Origin: Nocardia rosealba
GTDB lineage: Bacteria; Actinomycetota; Actinomycetes; Mycobacteriales; Mycobacteriaceae
Length of the DNA: 64,000 bases
NCBI RefSeq assembly: GCF_020216065.1
Contig: NZ_JAIWNA010000010.1
Span: 1-64,000 of the forward strand
Direction: 5' to 3'
Shown: piece by piece, positions 25,357 through 34,306 of the stretch
Layout of the letters: each line of letters starts with the position of its first letter
Numbering within the stretch: the first letter of the stretch is position 1
Position numbers and translations under genes: made by a program
Notes under the pieces: model-generated
The model's input: the letters and a program-made list of their open reading frames with translations, nothing else
Told to the model about the DNA's origin: nothing
Database searches by the model: none

Positions 25357-26144
25357 TGACACCCCAGCAGGCGCGGGGCGTGCTGAGCACGCCCGGTCGG
25401 CTCGTCCCGTTCCTGTTCTCCTTCGCCGTGTACGCCTTCGCGGGCGTCACGGTGCCGCTGATGCTGTTGTTCGCCGGTGGCTGGTTCCTGCCCAAGACCG
25501 TCGACAAGGGACCGCACCTGTCCGCGGTGCCCGCCGTCGCGATCGACCTGGTGCTGCTGGCCCTGTTCGCCCTGCAGCACTCGGGCATGGCCCGGCCCGC
25601 CTTCAAGGCCTTCATCACCCGCTGGGTGCCCGAAGCGCTCGAGCGGACGGTCTACATCATCGGCGTCTGCCTGGTGATGTGGGTCATCATGCTGGCCTGG
25701 CAGCCCATACCACACGTACTCTGGTCTGCTGAAGGTGCGGTGGGTATCGCGCTCGATATCGGGTTCTGGATCGGGTTCGTGCTGGTCTACGCGGCGACTC
25801 TGCTGCTGAACCATTTCCATCTGCTCGGTATCAGCCAGGCCTACCGGCAATACGTGATCCAGGTGCCGGATGCCACCGTCGACCGGTTGCAGGTCAACGG
25901 TGTGTACCGGCTGGTGCGGCATCCGCTGATGACCGGGCTGCTCGTGTCGTTCTGGTTCGCCAGGGAGTTCACGGTCGGCCACCTGGTGTGGGCGCTGGGT
26001 CTGACCGGGTACATCCTGCTCGGTACCTACCTGGAGGAGCGTGACCTGATCGCCCGCTTCGGTGCGTCCTATCGCGCCTATGCCGCACAGGTGCCCGCGT
26101 TCTTCCCGTCCGTGCGCAGTATTCTCGGCCGATCGACTCGGTAA
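25356..26144 (+). CDS. integral-membrane methyltransferase (MddA/NnrU/ICMT-like)
   Basis: 262 residues from ATG 25356, which overlaps the desaturase stop as TGATG; ATG 25347 would add three residues. About six transmembrane helices are visible. The SAM-binding C-terminal core has the isoprenylcysteine-methyltransferase pattern: VNGVYRLVRHPLMTGLLVSF and LEERDLIARFGASYRAYAAQ. The N-terminal part (LFALQHSGMARPAFKAF, PEALERTVYI) resembles methanethiol S-methyltransferase MddA and NnrU relatives. The operon context suggests methylation of an isoprenoid product or carboxylate rather than methanethiol, but this is inference. An 81-bp gap with its own ribosome-binding site separates it from mvaK1. 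Confidence 0.72.
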   Translation: MTPQQARGVLSTPGRLVPFLFSFAVYAFAGVTVPLMLLFAGGWFLPKTVDKGPHLSAVPAVAIDLVLLALFALQHSGMARPAFKAFITRWVPEALERTVYIIGVCLVMWVIMLAWQPIPHVLWSAEGAVGIALDIGFWIGFVLVYAATLLLNHFHLLGISQAYRQYVIQVPDATVDRLQVNGVYRLVRHPLMTGLLVSFWFAREFTVGHLVWALGLTGYILLGTYLEERDLIARFGASYRAYAAQVPAFFPSVRSILGRSTR

Positions 26145-26225
26145 GCGCGAGGCCGACCGCCCGGCGTCGTTCCGGTAGGAAGGATGTCGGGCGGTGAACC
26201 TGCCCGAGTTGGGAGAGGAATCGAT

Positions 26226-27233
26226 GTGACCACGAAAACGGGCATGGTCGTAGGGATCGGGCGCGCCCACGCCAAAGCGATCCTGCTGGGCGAACACACG
26301 GTCGTGCACGGCACGCCCGCGATCGCGTTCCCCCTGCCCGCCCTGCCGGTGCGCGCCCTGGCGCGCCCGGCCGAACCCGGCACCGGGTCGCAGGTTCCGG
26401 CCGACGGGCACTTCCGTTTCGTCGTCGGCGGAACCGACACCGCCCTGTCGGGTCCACGGGTCGCGGCCGAGGAAGCGTTGCGGCGGTGGGGAATCACCGA
26501 TACTACCGTCGAAGTCGTTGTGGAGTGCGGGATTCCGCTGGCTCGTGGGCTCGGTTCCAGCGCCGCGTGCGCGGGTGCCGCGGTGCGCGCGGTCGCGGAT
26601 CTGCACGGGCTCGTCGTCGAACCCGGCGAACTGTACGACCTCGTGCAATGTGGCGAACAGGTCGCGCACGGGCGGGCCAGTGGCATCGATGCCAGTGCCG
26701 TCCTGGCGAACGGTCCGATCCGGTTCCATCAGGGCCGGGCCGAGCCGATGCCGATCGGGCTCGATGCCGCGCTCGTCATCGCCGACACCGGCGTGCCCGG
26801 CTCCACCCAGCACGCGGTCACCGGCGTGCGGCGCAGGCTCGCCGAGGATCCGGTGCGGGCCGGGTCGCTGCTCGAGCGCGCCTCGGGTCTGATCGAGGCC
26901 GCGGGCGACGAGCTGTCGGCCGGTGCGGCGGAAGCTCTCGGCAAGACCATGCTCGATTTCCAGGAACTGCTCGCCGAGCTGGGCGTGAGCACCCCGCACA
27001 TCGACACTCTCGTCACCGCCGCGCTCAGTGCGGGTGCCCACGGCGCCAAGCTCACCGGCGCCGGTCTCGGCGGCTGTGTGCTCGCTCTCACCGAGCCCGC
27101 CTCGGCGCCCGGGGTGAGTGCCGCGCTGCGCCGCGCGGGTGCCGTGCGAACCTGGACGGTGCCGACTCGCGCCATGCAGGCCGGCGCCACGCCCCTGTCC
27201 GCCACGACTTCGGAACCCGGTACCCACCAATGA
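26226..27233 (+). CDS. mvaK1: mevalonate kinase
   Basis: 335 residues from GTG 26226, with GGGAGAGGAA upstream. A GHMP kinase: HAKAILLGEHTVVHGTPAIA near the N terminus, the ATP-binding PLARGLGSSAACAGAAVRAV loop, and motif III KLTGAGLGGCVLAL. It phosphorylates mevalonate to 5-phosphomevalonate. It is first of the mevalonate genes, in the order kinase, decarboxylase, phosphomevalonate kinase, isomerase, reductase, synthase, which matches the Streptomyces sp. CL190 cluster. Its stop overlaps mvaD by 4 bp. Confidence 0.9.
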   Translation: MTTKTGMVVGIGRAHAKAILLGEHTVVHGTPAIAFPLPALPVRALARPAEPGTGSQVPADGHFRFVVGGTDTALSGPRVAAEEALRRWGITDTTVEVVVECGIPLARGLGSSAACAGAAVRAVADLHGLVVEPGELYDLVQCGEQVAHGRASGIDASAVLANGPIRFHQGRAEPMPIGLDAALVIADTGVPGSTQHAVTGVRRRLAEDPVRAGSLLERASGLIEAAGDELSAGAAEALGKTMLDFQELLAELGVSTPHIDTLVTAALSAGAHGAKLTGAGLGGCVLALTEPASAPGVSAALRRAGAVRTWTVPTRAMQAGATPLSATTSEPGTHQ

Positions 27234-28255
27234 CTTCGACCTCCGCCACCGGCGAGGCCACCGCGCTCGCCTACCCGAACATCGCCCTCGTGAAGTACTG
27301 GGGCAAGCGCGACGAAACGATGTTCCTGCCCGTCACGAGCAGCCTGTCGATGACGCTCGACATCTTCGCGACCACCACCACCGTGCGCGTCACCGACGGC
27401 CCGGCCGACGAGATCGAGTTCAACGGCACCGCCGCCACCGGGTCCGCGCACACCCGTATCGAACGTTTCCTCGACCTCGTGCGGGCCGAGGCGGGCCGTA
27501 CCGAGCGCGCCACCGTGGTCACGGTCAACGACGGCCCGACCGGGGCGGGGCTGGCCTCCTCGGCGAGTGGTTTCGCCGCGCTGGCCACGGCCGCGGCCAC
27601 CGCCTACGGTCTGGACCTGGACGGGCGCGCGCTGTCGCGGCTGGCCCGGCGCGGGTCCGGGTCGGCGTCACGCTCGATCTTCGGCGGTTTCGTGGTGTGG
27701 CACGCGGGCGAAGGCGACGGCGAGGCGGGCGATCTGAGTTCCTATGCCGAGCCGATCGGCGGCGACGAACTCGACCCCGCCCTGGTCGTCGCGGTCGTGA
27801 ACCAGACCGCCAAAACGGTGTCGAGCCGCGACGCCATGCGGGCGACCACCCAGACCTCCCCGTTCTACCGGCCGTGGGCCGAGTCGTCGATGCTCGACTT
27901 CGAGCAGATGCGCCGCGCCGTCGCCCGCGGTGACCTCGCCGCCATCGGTGAGATCGCCGAACGCAACGCGCTCGGCATGCACGCCACCATGCTCACGGCC
28001 CGCCCCGGCATCCGGTACCTCTCGCCGCACTCGCTCGCGGTGCTCGACGCCGTGCAGGCCCTGCGCGCCGACGGTGTGCTCGCCTACGCGACCATCGACG
28101 CGGGCCCCAATGTGAAGGTGCTGTGCACCCGCGCCGACGCCGCCCGGGTGGCCGCGACCGTGGAGAGCCTCGGCGATTTCGTCAGCACCCGCACCGCGCA
28201 CATCGGTCCCGGCGCCACGCTGCTCCGGGACACCGCGCAGGTCGGGGTCTCATGA
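27230..28255 (+). CDS. mvaD: diphosphomevalonate decarboxylase
   Basis: 341 residues from ATG 27230. Family signatures are ALAYPNIALVKYWGKRDETM at the N terminus, LPVTSSLSMTLD, the phosphate loop GAGLASSASGFAALATAAAT, and ARRGSGSASRSIFGGFVVWH. It converts 5-diphosphomevalonate to isopentenyl diphosphate with ATP. It overlaps both neighbours by 4 bp (ATGA), so expression is translationally coupled. Confidence 0.93.
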   Translation: MTSTSATGEATALAYPNIALVKYWGKRDETMFLPVTSSLSMTLDIFATTTTVRVTDGPADEIEFNGTAATGSAHTRIERFLDLVRAEAGRTERATVVTVNDGPTGAGLASSASGFAALATAAATAYGLDLDGRALSRLARRGSGSASRSIFGGFVVWHAGEGDGEAGDLSSYAEPIGGDELDPALVVAVVNQTAKTVSSRDAMRATTQTSPFYRPWAESSMLDFEQMRRAVARGDLAAIGEIAERNALGMHATMLTARPGIRYLSPHSLAVLDAVQALRADGVLAYATIDAGPNVKVLCTRADAARVAATVESLGDFVSTRTAHIGPGATLLRDTAQVGVS

Positions 28256-29454
28256 TCGCCTGTCGCGCCCCGGGCAAACTGTTCGTCGCGGGGGAGTACG
28301 CCGTCGTCGAACCGGGTCACCGGGCCGTGCTGGTCGCCGTCGACCGCTACGCCACCGCCACCGTGAGCCCCGCCGACGGCGACACCGTCCTCGGGTCCGA
28401 CCTCGACGGTGGCACTACGCTCGTCTGCCGCCGGGCAGACGATGCCGCGGTCGTCGACCCGACCGCCGACCCCGGTGCGAGCCTCCCGCCGGACCCGGTC
28501 GCCGCGAAGCCCGTTGCCACGGATCTCGCGCTTGCCACCGGGGTGGTGCCTGCAGAGGGCCCGGGTCGGCTGGTCGCCGCGACCGGTTCGGTTCCGGCCA
28601 CGTTCTCCTACCTTTTCGCCGCGGCATCGGTCGTCGACAGGCTGATCGTCGAACGGGGAATCACCCCGCGCCCTTACCGTTTGGCCGTCACCGCCGATCT
28701 GGGCGACGCCGACGGCCGCAAGTTCGGGCTCGGTTCCAGTGCCGCCGTGACCGTCGCGGCGGTGGCCGCGCTCGGGGAGTTCTACGACCTCGGCCTGAGC
28801 CTGATGGACCGCTACCGGCTCGCCATGCTCGCCACCGTCGAGGTCAACCCCCGCGCCTCCGGCGGTGACGTCGCCGCGAGCACCTGGGGCGGTTGGATCG
28901 CCTACAGCTCACCGGATCGCGCGCGGATCGCCCGGTCCGCCGAGACCGAGGGCGTCGACGCGGCCCTTCGCCTGCCGTGGCCGGGTCTTTCGGTGCGCCC
29001 CTTGCCGACTCCGACCACCCTCGACCTGCACGTCGGCTGGACCGGCACCCCCGCCTCCACCCCCGCGCTGGTCGCCGGGCTCGGCGCACCCCTGGACCGC
29101 GCCGAGTTCCTGGTACACAGCAATGCCTGCGTCGAACGCCTCGCCGCCGCCGTCGACACCGACGACCCCACCGCCATCCGCACCGAAATCGACTGTGCGC
29201 GCGAGCTTCTCCTCGGTCTCGACGCGGCAGAGGGGCTCGGCATCATGACCGAACGCCTGGCCGAACTGTGCCGCGCGGCCGCCGAGTCCGGAGCCGCGGC
29301 GAAACCGTCGGGCGCGGGCGGCGGCGACTGCGGCATCGCGCTGCTCGAGACCGGCCGCGCCGCCGAGGCCGCCGCACTGACCGATCGCTGGGAAGCCGCC
29401 GGAATCCGCAAGCTGCCCTTGCGGATCCACCCGTCCGAAGGAGTTCGCGCATGA
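28252..29454 (+). CDS. mvaK2: phosphomevalonate kinase
   Basis: 400 residues from ATG 28252. A GHMP kinase of the Streptococcus/actinobacterial type: MIACRAPGKLFVAGEYAVVE, the ATP loop KFGLGSSAAVTVAAVAALGE, NPRASGGDVAASTWGGWIAY and C-terminal AAKPSGAGGGDCGIALL. It makes 5-diphosphomevalonate for MvaD. The region about 30-125 (plus coordinates 28380-28620) is a Pro/Ala-rich insertion that looks poorly structured and may be lineage-specific. It overlaps both neighbours by 4 bp. Confidence 0.9.
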   Translation: MIACRAPGKLFVAGEYAVVEPGHRAVLVAVDRYATATVSPADGDTVLGSDLDGGTTLVCRRADDAAVVDPTADPGASLPPDPVAAKPVATDLALATGVVPAEGPGRLVAATGSVPATFSYLFAAASVVDRLIVERGITPRPYRLAVTADLGDADGRKFGLGSSAAVTVAAVAALGEFYDLGLSLMDRYRLAMLATVEVNPRASGGDVAASTWGGWIAYSSPDRARIARSAETEGVDAALRLPWPGLSVRPLPTPTTLDLHVGWTGTPASTPALVAGLGAPLDRAEFLVHSNACVERLAAAVDTDDPTAIRTEIDCARELLLGLDAAEGLGIMTERLAELCRAAAESGAAAKPSGAGGGDCGIALLETGRAAEAAALTDRWEAAGIRKLPLRIHPSEGVRA

Positions 29455-30548
29455 TCGCCGACCGCAAGGACGACCACGTTCGCCACGCGGTGAACCATCG
29501 CCGCAACCACAGCGGCGGCAACGATTTCGACTCCGTCGCCTTCGTGCACCACGCCCTGGCGGGCATCGACTCGACCGATGTGCGGCTCGGCGTCGATTTC
29601 GCCGGAAAGCACTGGAACTCACCGCTGTACGTGAACGCGATGACCGGTGGCAGTACCAACACCGGCGAGATCAACCGGCAGCTGGCGGTCGCGGCCCGCG
29701 AGACCGGAGTTCCCATCGCGTCGGGATCGATGAGCGCCTACTTCCGCGACCCCGCCGTCGCCGGCACCTTCCGGGTGCTGCGCGAGGAGAACCCCCACGG
29801 ATTCGTCCTGGCCAATGTGAACGCCAATGCCACCCTCGACCAGGTGCACAGCGCGATCGACCTGCTCGAGGCCGACGCACTGCAGATCCACGTGAACTCG
29901 GTGCAGGAAGTCGTGATGCCCGAAGGCGACCGCGCCTTCGCCGGGTGGCCGCGCCGCATCGAGGAGATCGTCGCGGGCGTGCCGGTGCCGGTGATCGTCA
30001 AGGAGGTCGGGTTCGGCCTCAGCAGGCAGACCGTCACCTGGCTGCGCGAGGCCGGGGTGGCCGTGGCCGACGTGGGCGGACGCGGCGGAACCAATTTCGC
30101 GCGCATCGAGAACGACCGTCGCGCGGGCGCCGACTTCGCCTTCATCGAACAGTGGGGTCAGTCGACGGCCGCGTGCCTGCTCGACTGCACCGGTATCACC
30201 GGCATCGACATCTCCGCCTCCGGCGGCATCCGCTCACCCCTGGACATGGCCCGCGCCCTGGCACTCGGCGCCAAGGCGACCGGCGTGGCGGGAGCGTTTC
30301 TGGAAACGCTCGTCGATCACGGCACCGAGGCCCTCGTCGCCAAGATCACCACCTGGCTCGATCAGCTGCGCAACATCATGACCGTCCTCGGCGCGACCAC
30401 TCCGGCCGAGCTCACCGGTCGCGATGTGCTCGTCACCGGCGACTTGGCCGGCTTCTGCGCGCTGCGCGGCATCGATGTGGCCTGTCTCGCCCACCGGAGT
30501 CCCTGGTGGCGCGAATCGAACCTCCGAGAAGGAGTCATCCATGAATGA
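29451..30548 (+). CDS. fni: type 2 isopentenyl-diphosphate isomerase
   Basis: 365 residues from ATG 29451. An FMN-dependent type 2 isomerase: RKDDHVRHA at the start, LYVNAMTGGSTNTGEINRQL, SGSMSAYF, LQIHVNSVQEVVMPEGDR, VIVKEVGFGLSR, DVGGRGGTNFARIEN, and the phosphate loop ISASGGIRSPLDMARALALG. It balances IPP and DMAPP, giving the allylic primer needed by the prenyl diphosphate synthase encoded upstream. It overlaps mvaK2 by 4 bp and mvaA by 8 bp. Confidence 0.93.
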   Translation: MIADRKDDHVRHAVNHRRNHSGGNDFDSVAFVHHALAGIDSTDVRLGVDFAGKHWNSPLYVNAMTGGSTNTGEINRQLAVAARETGVPIASGSMSAYFRDPAVAGTFRVLREENPHGFVLANVNANATLDQVHSAIDLLEADALQIHVNSVQEVVMPEGDRAFAGWPRRIEEIVAGVPVPVIVKEVGFGLSRQTVTWLREAGVAVADVGGRGGTNFARIENDRRAGADFAFIEQWGQSTAACLLDCTGITGIDISASGGIRSPLDMARALALGAKATGVAGAFLETLVDHGTEALVAKITTWLDQLRNIMTVLGATTPAELTGRDVLVTGDLAGFCALRGIDVACLAHRSPWWRESNLREGVIHE

Positions 30549-31599
30549 CATGTCGTACGCGGCTGTCCCGATGCAGTGGGTCGGTCCGCTGCGGATCACC
30601 GGCAATGTCGTCGACGACTCCGTCGATGTGCCGCTGGCCACCTACGAGACCCCGCTGTGGCCCTCGGTCGGGCGCGGTGCGCGGATCAGCACCCTCACCG
30701 AGAAGGGCATCGTCGCCACCCTGATCGACGAGCGGATGACCCGGTCGATCCTGTTGGAAGCCGACGACGCCTACACCGCCTACACCACCGTGCAGCAGCT
30801 CGCGGCCCGCATGCCGGAGCTGCAGGAGGTTGTCTCGGGCAGCAGCCGCTTCGCCCGGCTCATCGACCTGAACCATCAGATCGCGGGCAACCTGCTGTTC
30901 CTGCGTTTCGAGTTCACCACCGGCGACGCCTCCGGCCACAACATGGCCACGCTGGCCAGCGACCACCTGATGGACCACATCCTGTCGACCATGCCCGGTG
31001 TGCGCTACGGCTCCATCTCGGGCAACTACTGCACCGACAAGAAGGCCACCGCCGTCAACGGCATCCTCGGTCGCGGCAAGAACGTCGTCACCGAGCTGCT
31101 GATCCCGCGCGAGGTCGTCGAGGCGCGGTTGCACACCACCGCCGCCAAGGTCGTCGAGCTCAATATCCGCAAGAACCTGATCGGCACCCTGCTCGCGGGC
31201 GGGATCCGTTCCGCCAACGCGCATTACGCGAACATGCTGCTGGCCTACTACCTGGCCACCGGTCAGGACGCCGCCAATATCGTCGAGGGCTCCCAGGGCG
31301 TCACCCACGCCGAGGACCGCGACGGTGATCTGTATTTCTCGTGCACCCTGCCCAACCTGATCGTCGGTACGGTCGGTAACGGCAAGCACGCCAGTTTCGT
31401 CGAGGACAACCTGGTGCGCCTCGGCTGCCGGGCCGAACGCGAGCCCGGCGAGAACGCGCGCCGCCTCGCCGTGATCGGTGCGGCCACCGTGCTGTGCGGT
31501 GAGCTGTCGCTGATGGCCGCGCAGACCAATCGCGGTGAATTGATGCGTGCCCATACCCAATTCGAGCGGTCAACCACGAGCAACGGGACACAACGATGA
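30541..31599 (+). CDS. mvaA: hydroxymethylglutaryl-CoA reductase
   Basis: 352 residues from ATG 30541, with GAAGGAG inside the fni 3' end. The length and the soluble catalytic-only layout match the Streptomyces CL190 enzyme. Catalytic elements include ISTLTEKGIVATLIDERMTR (Glu), SGNYCTDKKATAVNGI (Lys), ATGQDAANIVEGSQGVTHAE (Asp) and the C-terminal His in LMRAHTQFERS. The usual DAMGMN nucleotide motif reads GDASGHNM here, a conservative departure. It reduces HMG-CoA to mevalonate with NADPH. Coupled to mvaS by ATGA overlap. Confidence 0.9.
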   Translation: MNDMSYAAVPMQWVGPLRITGNVVDDSVDVPLATYETPLWPSVGRGARISTLTEKGIVATLIDERMTRSILLEADDAYTAYTTVQQLAARMPELQEVVSGSSRFARLIDLNHQIAGNLLFLRFEFTTGDASGHNMATLASDHLMDHILSTMPGVRYGSISGNYCTDKKATAVNGILGRGKNVVTELLIPREVVEARLHTTAAKVVELNIRKNLIGTLLAGGIRSANAHYANMLLAYYLATGQDAANIVEGSQGVTHAEDRDGDLYFSCTLPNLIVGTVGNGKHASFVEDNLVRLGCRAEREPGENARRLAVIGAATVLCGELSLMAAQTNRGELMRAHTQFERSTTSNGTQR

Positions 31600-32768
31600 C
31601 CACAACGCCGGTCGGTATCCACGACCTTTCGTTCGCCACCACCCACTACGCCCTCGATCACGCCGTCCTCGCCGAGCGACTCGGGGTGGATCGCGACAAG
31701 TTCTACCTCGGCATCGGCCAGGAACGCATGAGCGTGGCCGCCGCCGACGAGGACATCGTCACCATCGCCGCCGCGGCCGCCCAGCCGATCCTGGAACGGC
31801 ACGGCACCGACAACATCCGCACCGTGCTGCTGGCCACCGAGACCGGTGTCGACCAGTCCAAAGCCGCTGCCCTGTACCTGCATTCGCTGATCGGGCTGCC
31901 CAACGCGGCGCGAGTGGTCGAGCTCAAGCAGGCCTGCTACGGCGGCACCGCCGGGCTGGCGTTCGCCGCGGGCCTGATCGCGCGTGACCCGTCGCAGCGG
32001 GTGCTGGTGATCGCCGCCGACATCGCCAAGTACGAACTCGACACCCCGGGCGAGCCGACCCAGGGTGCGGCGGCCGTCGCGATGCTGGTCACCGCGAACC
32101 CGGCCATCCTCGCGCTCGACCCGATCTCGGGGCTCTACAGCGCCGACATCATGGACTTCTGGCGCCCGAACTACCGTTCCGAGGCCATCGTCGACGGTAA
32201 GACCTCGGTGAACGCCTACCAGAAGGCCGCCCAGGAGGCGTGGAGCGACTACCGCCGCCAGGGCGGGCGCGAGCTCGGCGAGTTCGCCGCGTTCTGCTAC
32301 CACCAGCCCTTCACCAAGATGGCCTACAAGGCGCACCGGCACCTGCTCGAGAGCCAGGGCCAGACCGCCGAGGCCGCCGATCTCGAGGCGGTCATCGGCG
32401 CTACCACCACCTACAACCGCACCGTCGGCAACAGCTACACCGCCTCGCTGTACCTCGGCCTGGCCTCGCTGCTCGACCACGCGGACGACCTCACCGGCAA
32501 GGCCCTTGCCATGATCAGCTACGGCTCCGGCAGTGTGGCCGAGTTCTTCAGCGGCACAGTGCAACCCGGCTACCGCGCGCACCTGCGCACCGAGGCCAAC
32601 CAGGCCGCGATCAGTTCGCGCGAGATGCTCGACTACGACCACTACCGTGCCCTGCACGAAGCGGTGCTGCCCACCGACGGCGCCTACCACGCCATGGCCG
32701 AGGAAACCCGGCGCCCGTTCCGGCTGGCCGCGATGTCGGGTCACAAACGCATCTACGAAGCTCGGTGA
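31596..32768 (+). CDS. mvaS: hydroxymethylglutaryl-CoA synthase
   Basis: 390 residues from ATG 31596. The thiolase-fold catalytic triad is visible: Glu82 in LLATETGVDQSKAAA, Cys114 in ELKQACYGGTAGL, and His236 in FAAFCYHQPFTKMAYKAH. It condenses acetoacetyl-CoA with acetyl-CoA. With MvaA, MvaK1, MvaK2, MvaD and Fni it completes the pathway from acetyl units to IPP/DMAPP, apart from the acetoacetyl-CoA-forming step, which is not encoded here. GTGA overlap with the downstream monooxygenase ties that gene to the operon. Confidence 0.93.
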   Translation: MTTTPVGIHDLSFATTHYALDHAVLAERLGVDRDKFYLGIGQERMSVAAADEDIVTIAAAAAQPILERHGTDNIRTVLLATETGVDQSKAAALYLHSLIGLPNAARVVELKQACYGGTAGLAFAAGLIARDPSQRVLVIAADIAKYELDTPGEPTQGAAAVAMLVTANPAILALDPISGLYSADIMDFWRPNYRSEAIVDGKTSVNAYQKAAQEAWSDYRRQGGRELGEFAAFCYHQPFTKMAYKAHRHLLESQGQTAEAADLEAVIGATTTYNRTVGNSYTASLYLGLASLLDHADDLTGKALAMISYGSGSVAEFFSGTVQPGYRAHLRTEANQAAISSREMLDYDHYRALHEAVLPTDGAYHAMAEETRRPFRLAAMSGHKRIYEAR

Positions 32769-34246
32769 CCGTGGCCGATCCGGACATACGGCACGCCAGG
32801 ATCATCATTGTCGGAAGCGGGCTGTCGGGCGTGGGCGCGGCGGTCCGGTTGAGTCAGCAGGGGCACACCGACTTCCTCGTGCTCGAACGTGGGCCCGATG
32901 TCGGCGGCACCTGGCGGGTGAACACCTACCCGGGTGCCGGGTGTGATGTGCCCTCGCAGTTGTATTCGTATTCGTTCGCGCTGAATCCGAATTGGACGAG
33001 GTCGTTCTCTCCGCAGGCCGAGATCGAACGCTACATCCGGGACGTGTCGCAGCGTTTCGGGGTGCGGGACAAGCACATCTTCGATTGCGAGATGACGGCG
33101 GCGCGCTGGAACGACACCGATGGCCGATGGGAGATCCACACCAGCCGTGGGCAATTCACCGCCGATGTGATCGTGTCGGCGGCCGGTGTGCTCGCGGAGC
33201 CGAATCTTCCCGATATCAAGGGGATGTCGAGTTTCGAGGGGGAGATCTTCCATTCGGCGCGGTGGGATCACGAGTCCACCCTCGCGGGCAAGCGGGTGGC
33301 GGTGATCGGCACGGGATCGTCTGCGGTGCAGATCATTCCGTCGATCGCCCCGGAGGTGGCGAGCCTGGATGTGTATCAGCGCACGGCCACCTGGGTGATG
33401 CCGCATCTGGGTCGTCGCTATACGGCGGTCGAGCGATTCGCGTTCCGGCGGATTCCCGGCTTCCAGCGGCTGGTCCGGGCGATGATCTACCTGCTGCGCG
33501 AGATCTTCGTCGTCTTCCAGGCCAAGTATCCGCGTGCGGCGGTGCTGCTGGAGTTGGTCGGCCGGGTCAAGATGTTCCTCGAGATCCGGGATCCGCAGGT
33601 GCGCCGAAAGGTGGTGCCAACGCATCGTCTCGGCTGTAAACGGATGTTGGTGTCCAACCGTTTCTATCCGGCGCTCGACCGCGACAATGTGGACCTGGTG
33701 ACGGATTCGATCGCGGAGGTGCGGGCGAATTCGATCGTCACCGAGGACGGCACCGAACGCGAAGTCGACGCGATTGTGCTGTGCACGGGTTTCCAGGTAT
33801 CGGATTCCCCGACGTACAACCTGTACGTTGGCCGCGACGGGCGCACCCTGTCGGAAATCGGTGAGGCGGAAGGGTATCGCAACTACAAGGGCACAACGGT
33901 CGCGAACTTTCCCAACCTGTTCTTCATGCTCGGTGCCAATTCCGGGCTGAATTACACCTCGCTGATCTACATCATGGAATCCCAGTTCCGGTACCTGATC
34001 TCGGCACTGGAAACCATGGAGCAGCGAGGCCTGCGCACCGTCGAAGTGCGGAAGGACGCCGAAGAAGAATACAACCGGGGTATTCAGCGAAAGATGGCGA
34101 AAACGGTGTGGGCCACCGGTGGCTGTCGCAGCTGGTTCCTCGACAGCACGGGGAACAACGCGGTGCTGTGGCCGGATTTCAGTTTCCGTTACCGCAGGCA
34201 GATGCGCGTTTTCGACCTCGAGGCGTATCAGACGACCACGAACTGA
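32765..34246 (+). CDS. Baeyer-Villiger-type flavin monooxygenase
   Basis: 493 residues from GTG 32765. The FAD Rossmann motif GSGLSG is at 17-22, followed by ERGPDVGGTWRVNTYPGAGC. The Baeyer-Villiger fingerprint FxGxxxHxxxW(P/D) is met by FEGEIFHSARWD at 157-168, and a second NADPH Rossmann motif reads VAVIGTGSSAVQIIP. It likely inserts oxygen into a ketone or oxygenates the isoprenoid made by the operon. Codon use differs from the rest of the operon, with more A/T third positions (TTCGATTGCGAG, TATTCGTATTCG), which suggests later recruitment. Last gene; a 15-bp hairpin follows immediately. Confidence 0.85.
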   Translation: MTVADPDIRHARIIIVGSGLSGVGAAVRLSQQGHTDFLVLERGPDVGGTWRVNTYPGAGCDVPSQLYSYSFALNPNWTRSFSPQAEIERYIRDVSQRFGVRDKHIFDCEMTAARWNDTDGRWEIHTSRGQFTADVIVSAAGVLAEPNLPDIKGMSSFEGEIFHSARWDHESTLAGKRVAVIGTGSSAVQIIPSIAPEVASLDVYQRTATWVMPHLGRRYTAVERFAFRRIPGFQRLVRAMIYLLREIFVVFQAKYPRAAVLLELVGRVKMFLEIRDPQVRRKVVPTHRLGCKRMLVSNRFYPALDRDNVDLVTDSIAEVRANSIVTEDGTEREVDAIVLCTGFQVSDSPTYNLYVGRDGRTLSEIGEAEGYRNYKGTTVANFPNLFFMLGANSGLNYTSLIYIMESQFRYLISALETMEQRGLRTVEVRKDAEEEYNRGIQRKMAKTVWATGGCRSWFLDSTGNNAVLWPDFSFRYRRQMRVFDLEAYQTTTN

Positions 34247-34247
34247 A

Positions 34248-34287
34248 CCCGTCGATTCCGGAGCTGTCGTCGGCTCCGGAATCGACG
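34248..34287. terminator. 15-bp perfect hairpin, bidirectional terminator
   Basis: CCGTCGATTCCGGAG (34248-34262) pairs with CTCCGGAATCGACGG (34273-34287) around a 10-nt loop; TTTACTC follows on the plus strand. It starts 1 nt after the monooxygenase stop and ends the isoprenoid operon. On the minus strand it lies 19 nt after the stop of the 20-codon peptide gene and can end that transcript too. Confidence 0.88.
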
Positions 34288-34306
34288 GTTTACTCACGGA
34301 TCGTTG

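Noticed and set aside
25329-27230. Long antisense open frames (for example opposite the mevalonate genes and the urocanase)
   Set aside because: In high-GC DNA the frames opposite real genes stay open. These have no ribosome-binding sites, no family similarity and biased compositions rich in Arg, Gly and His.
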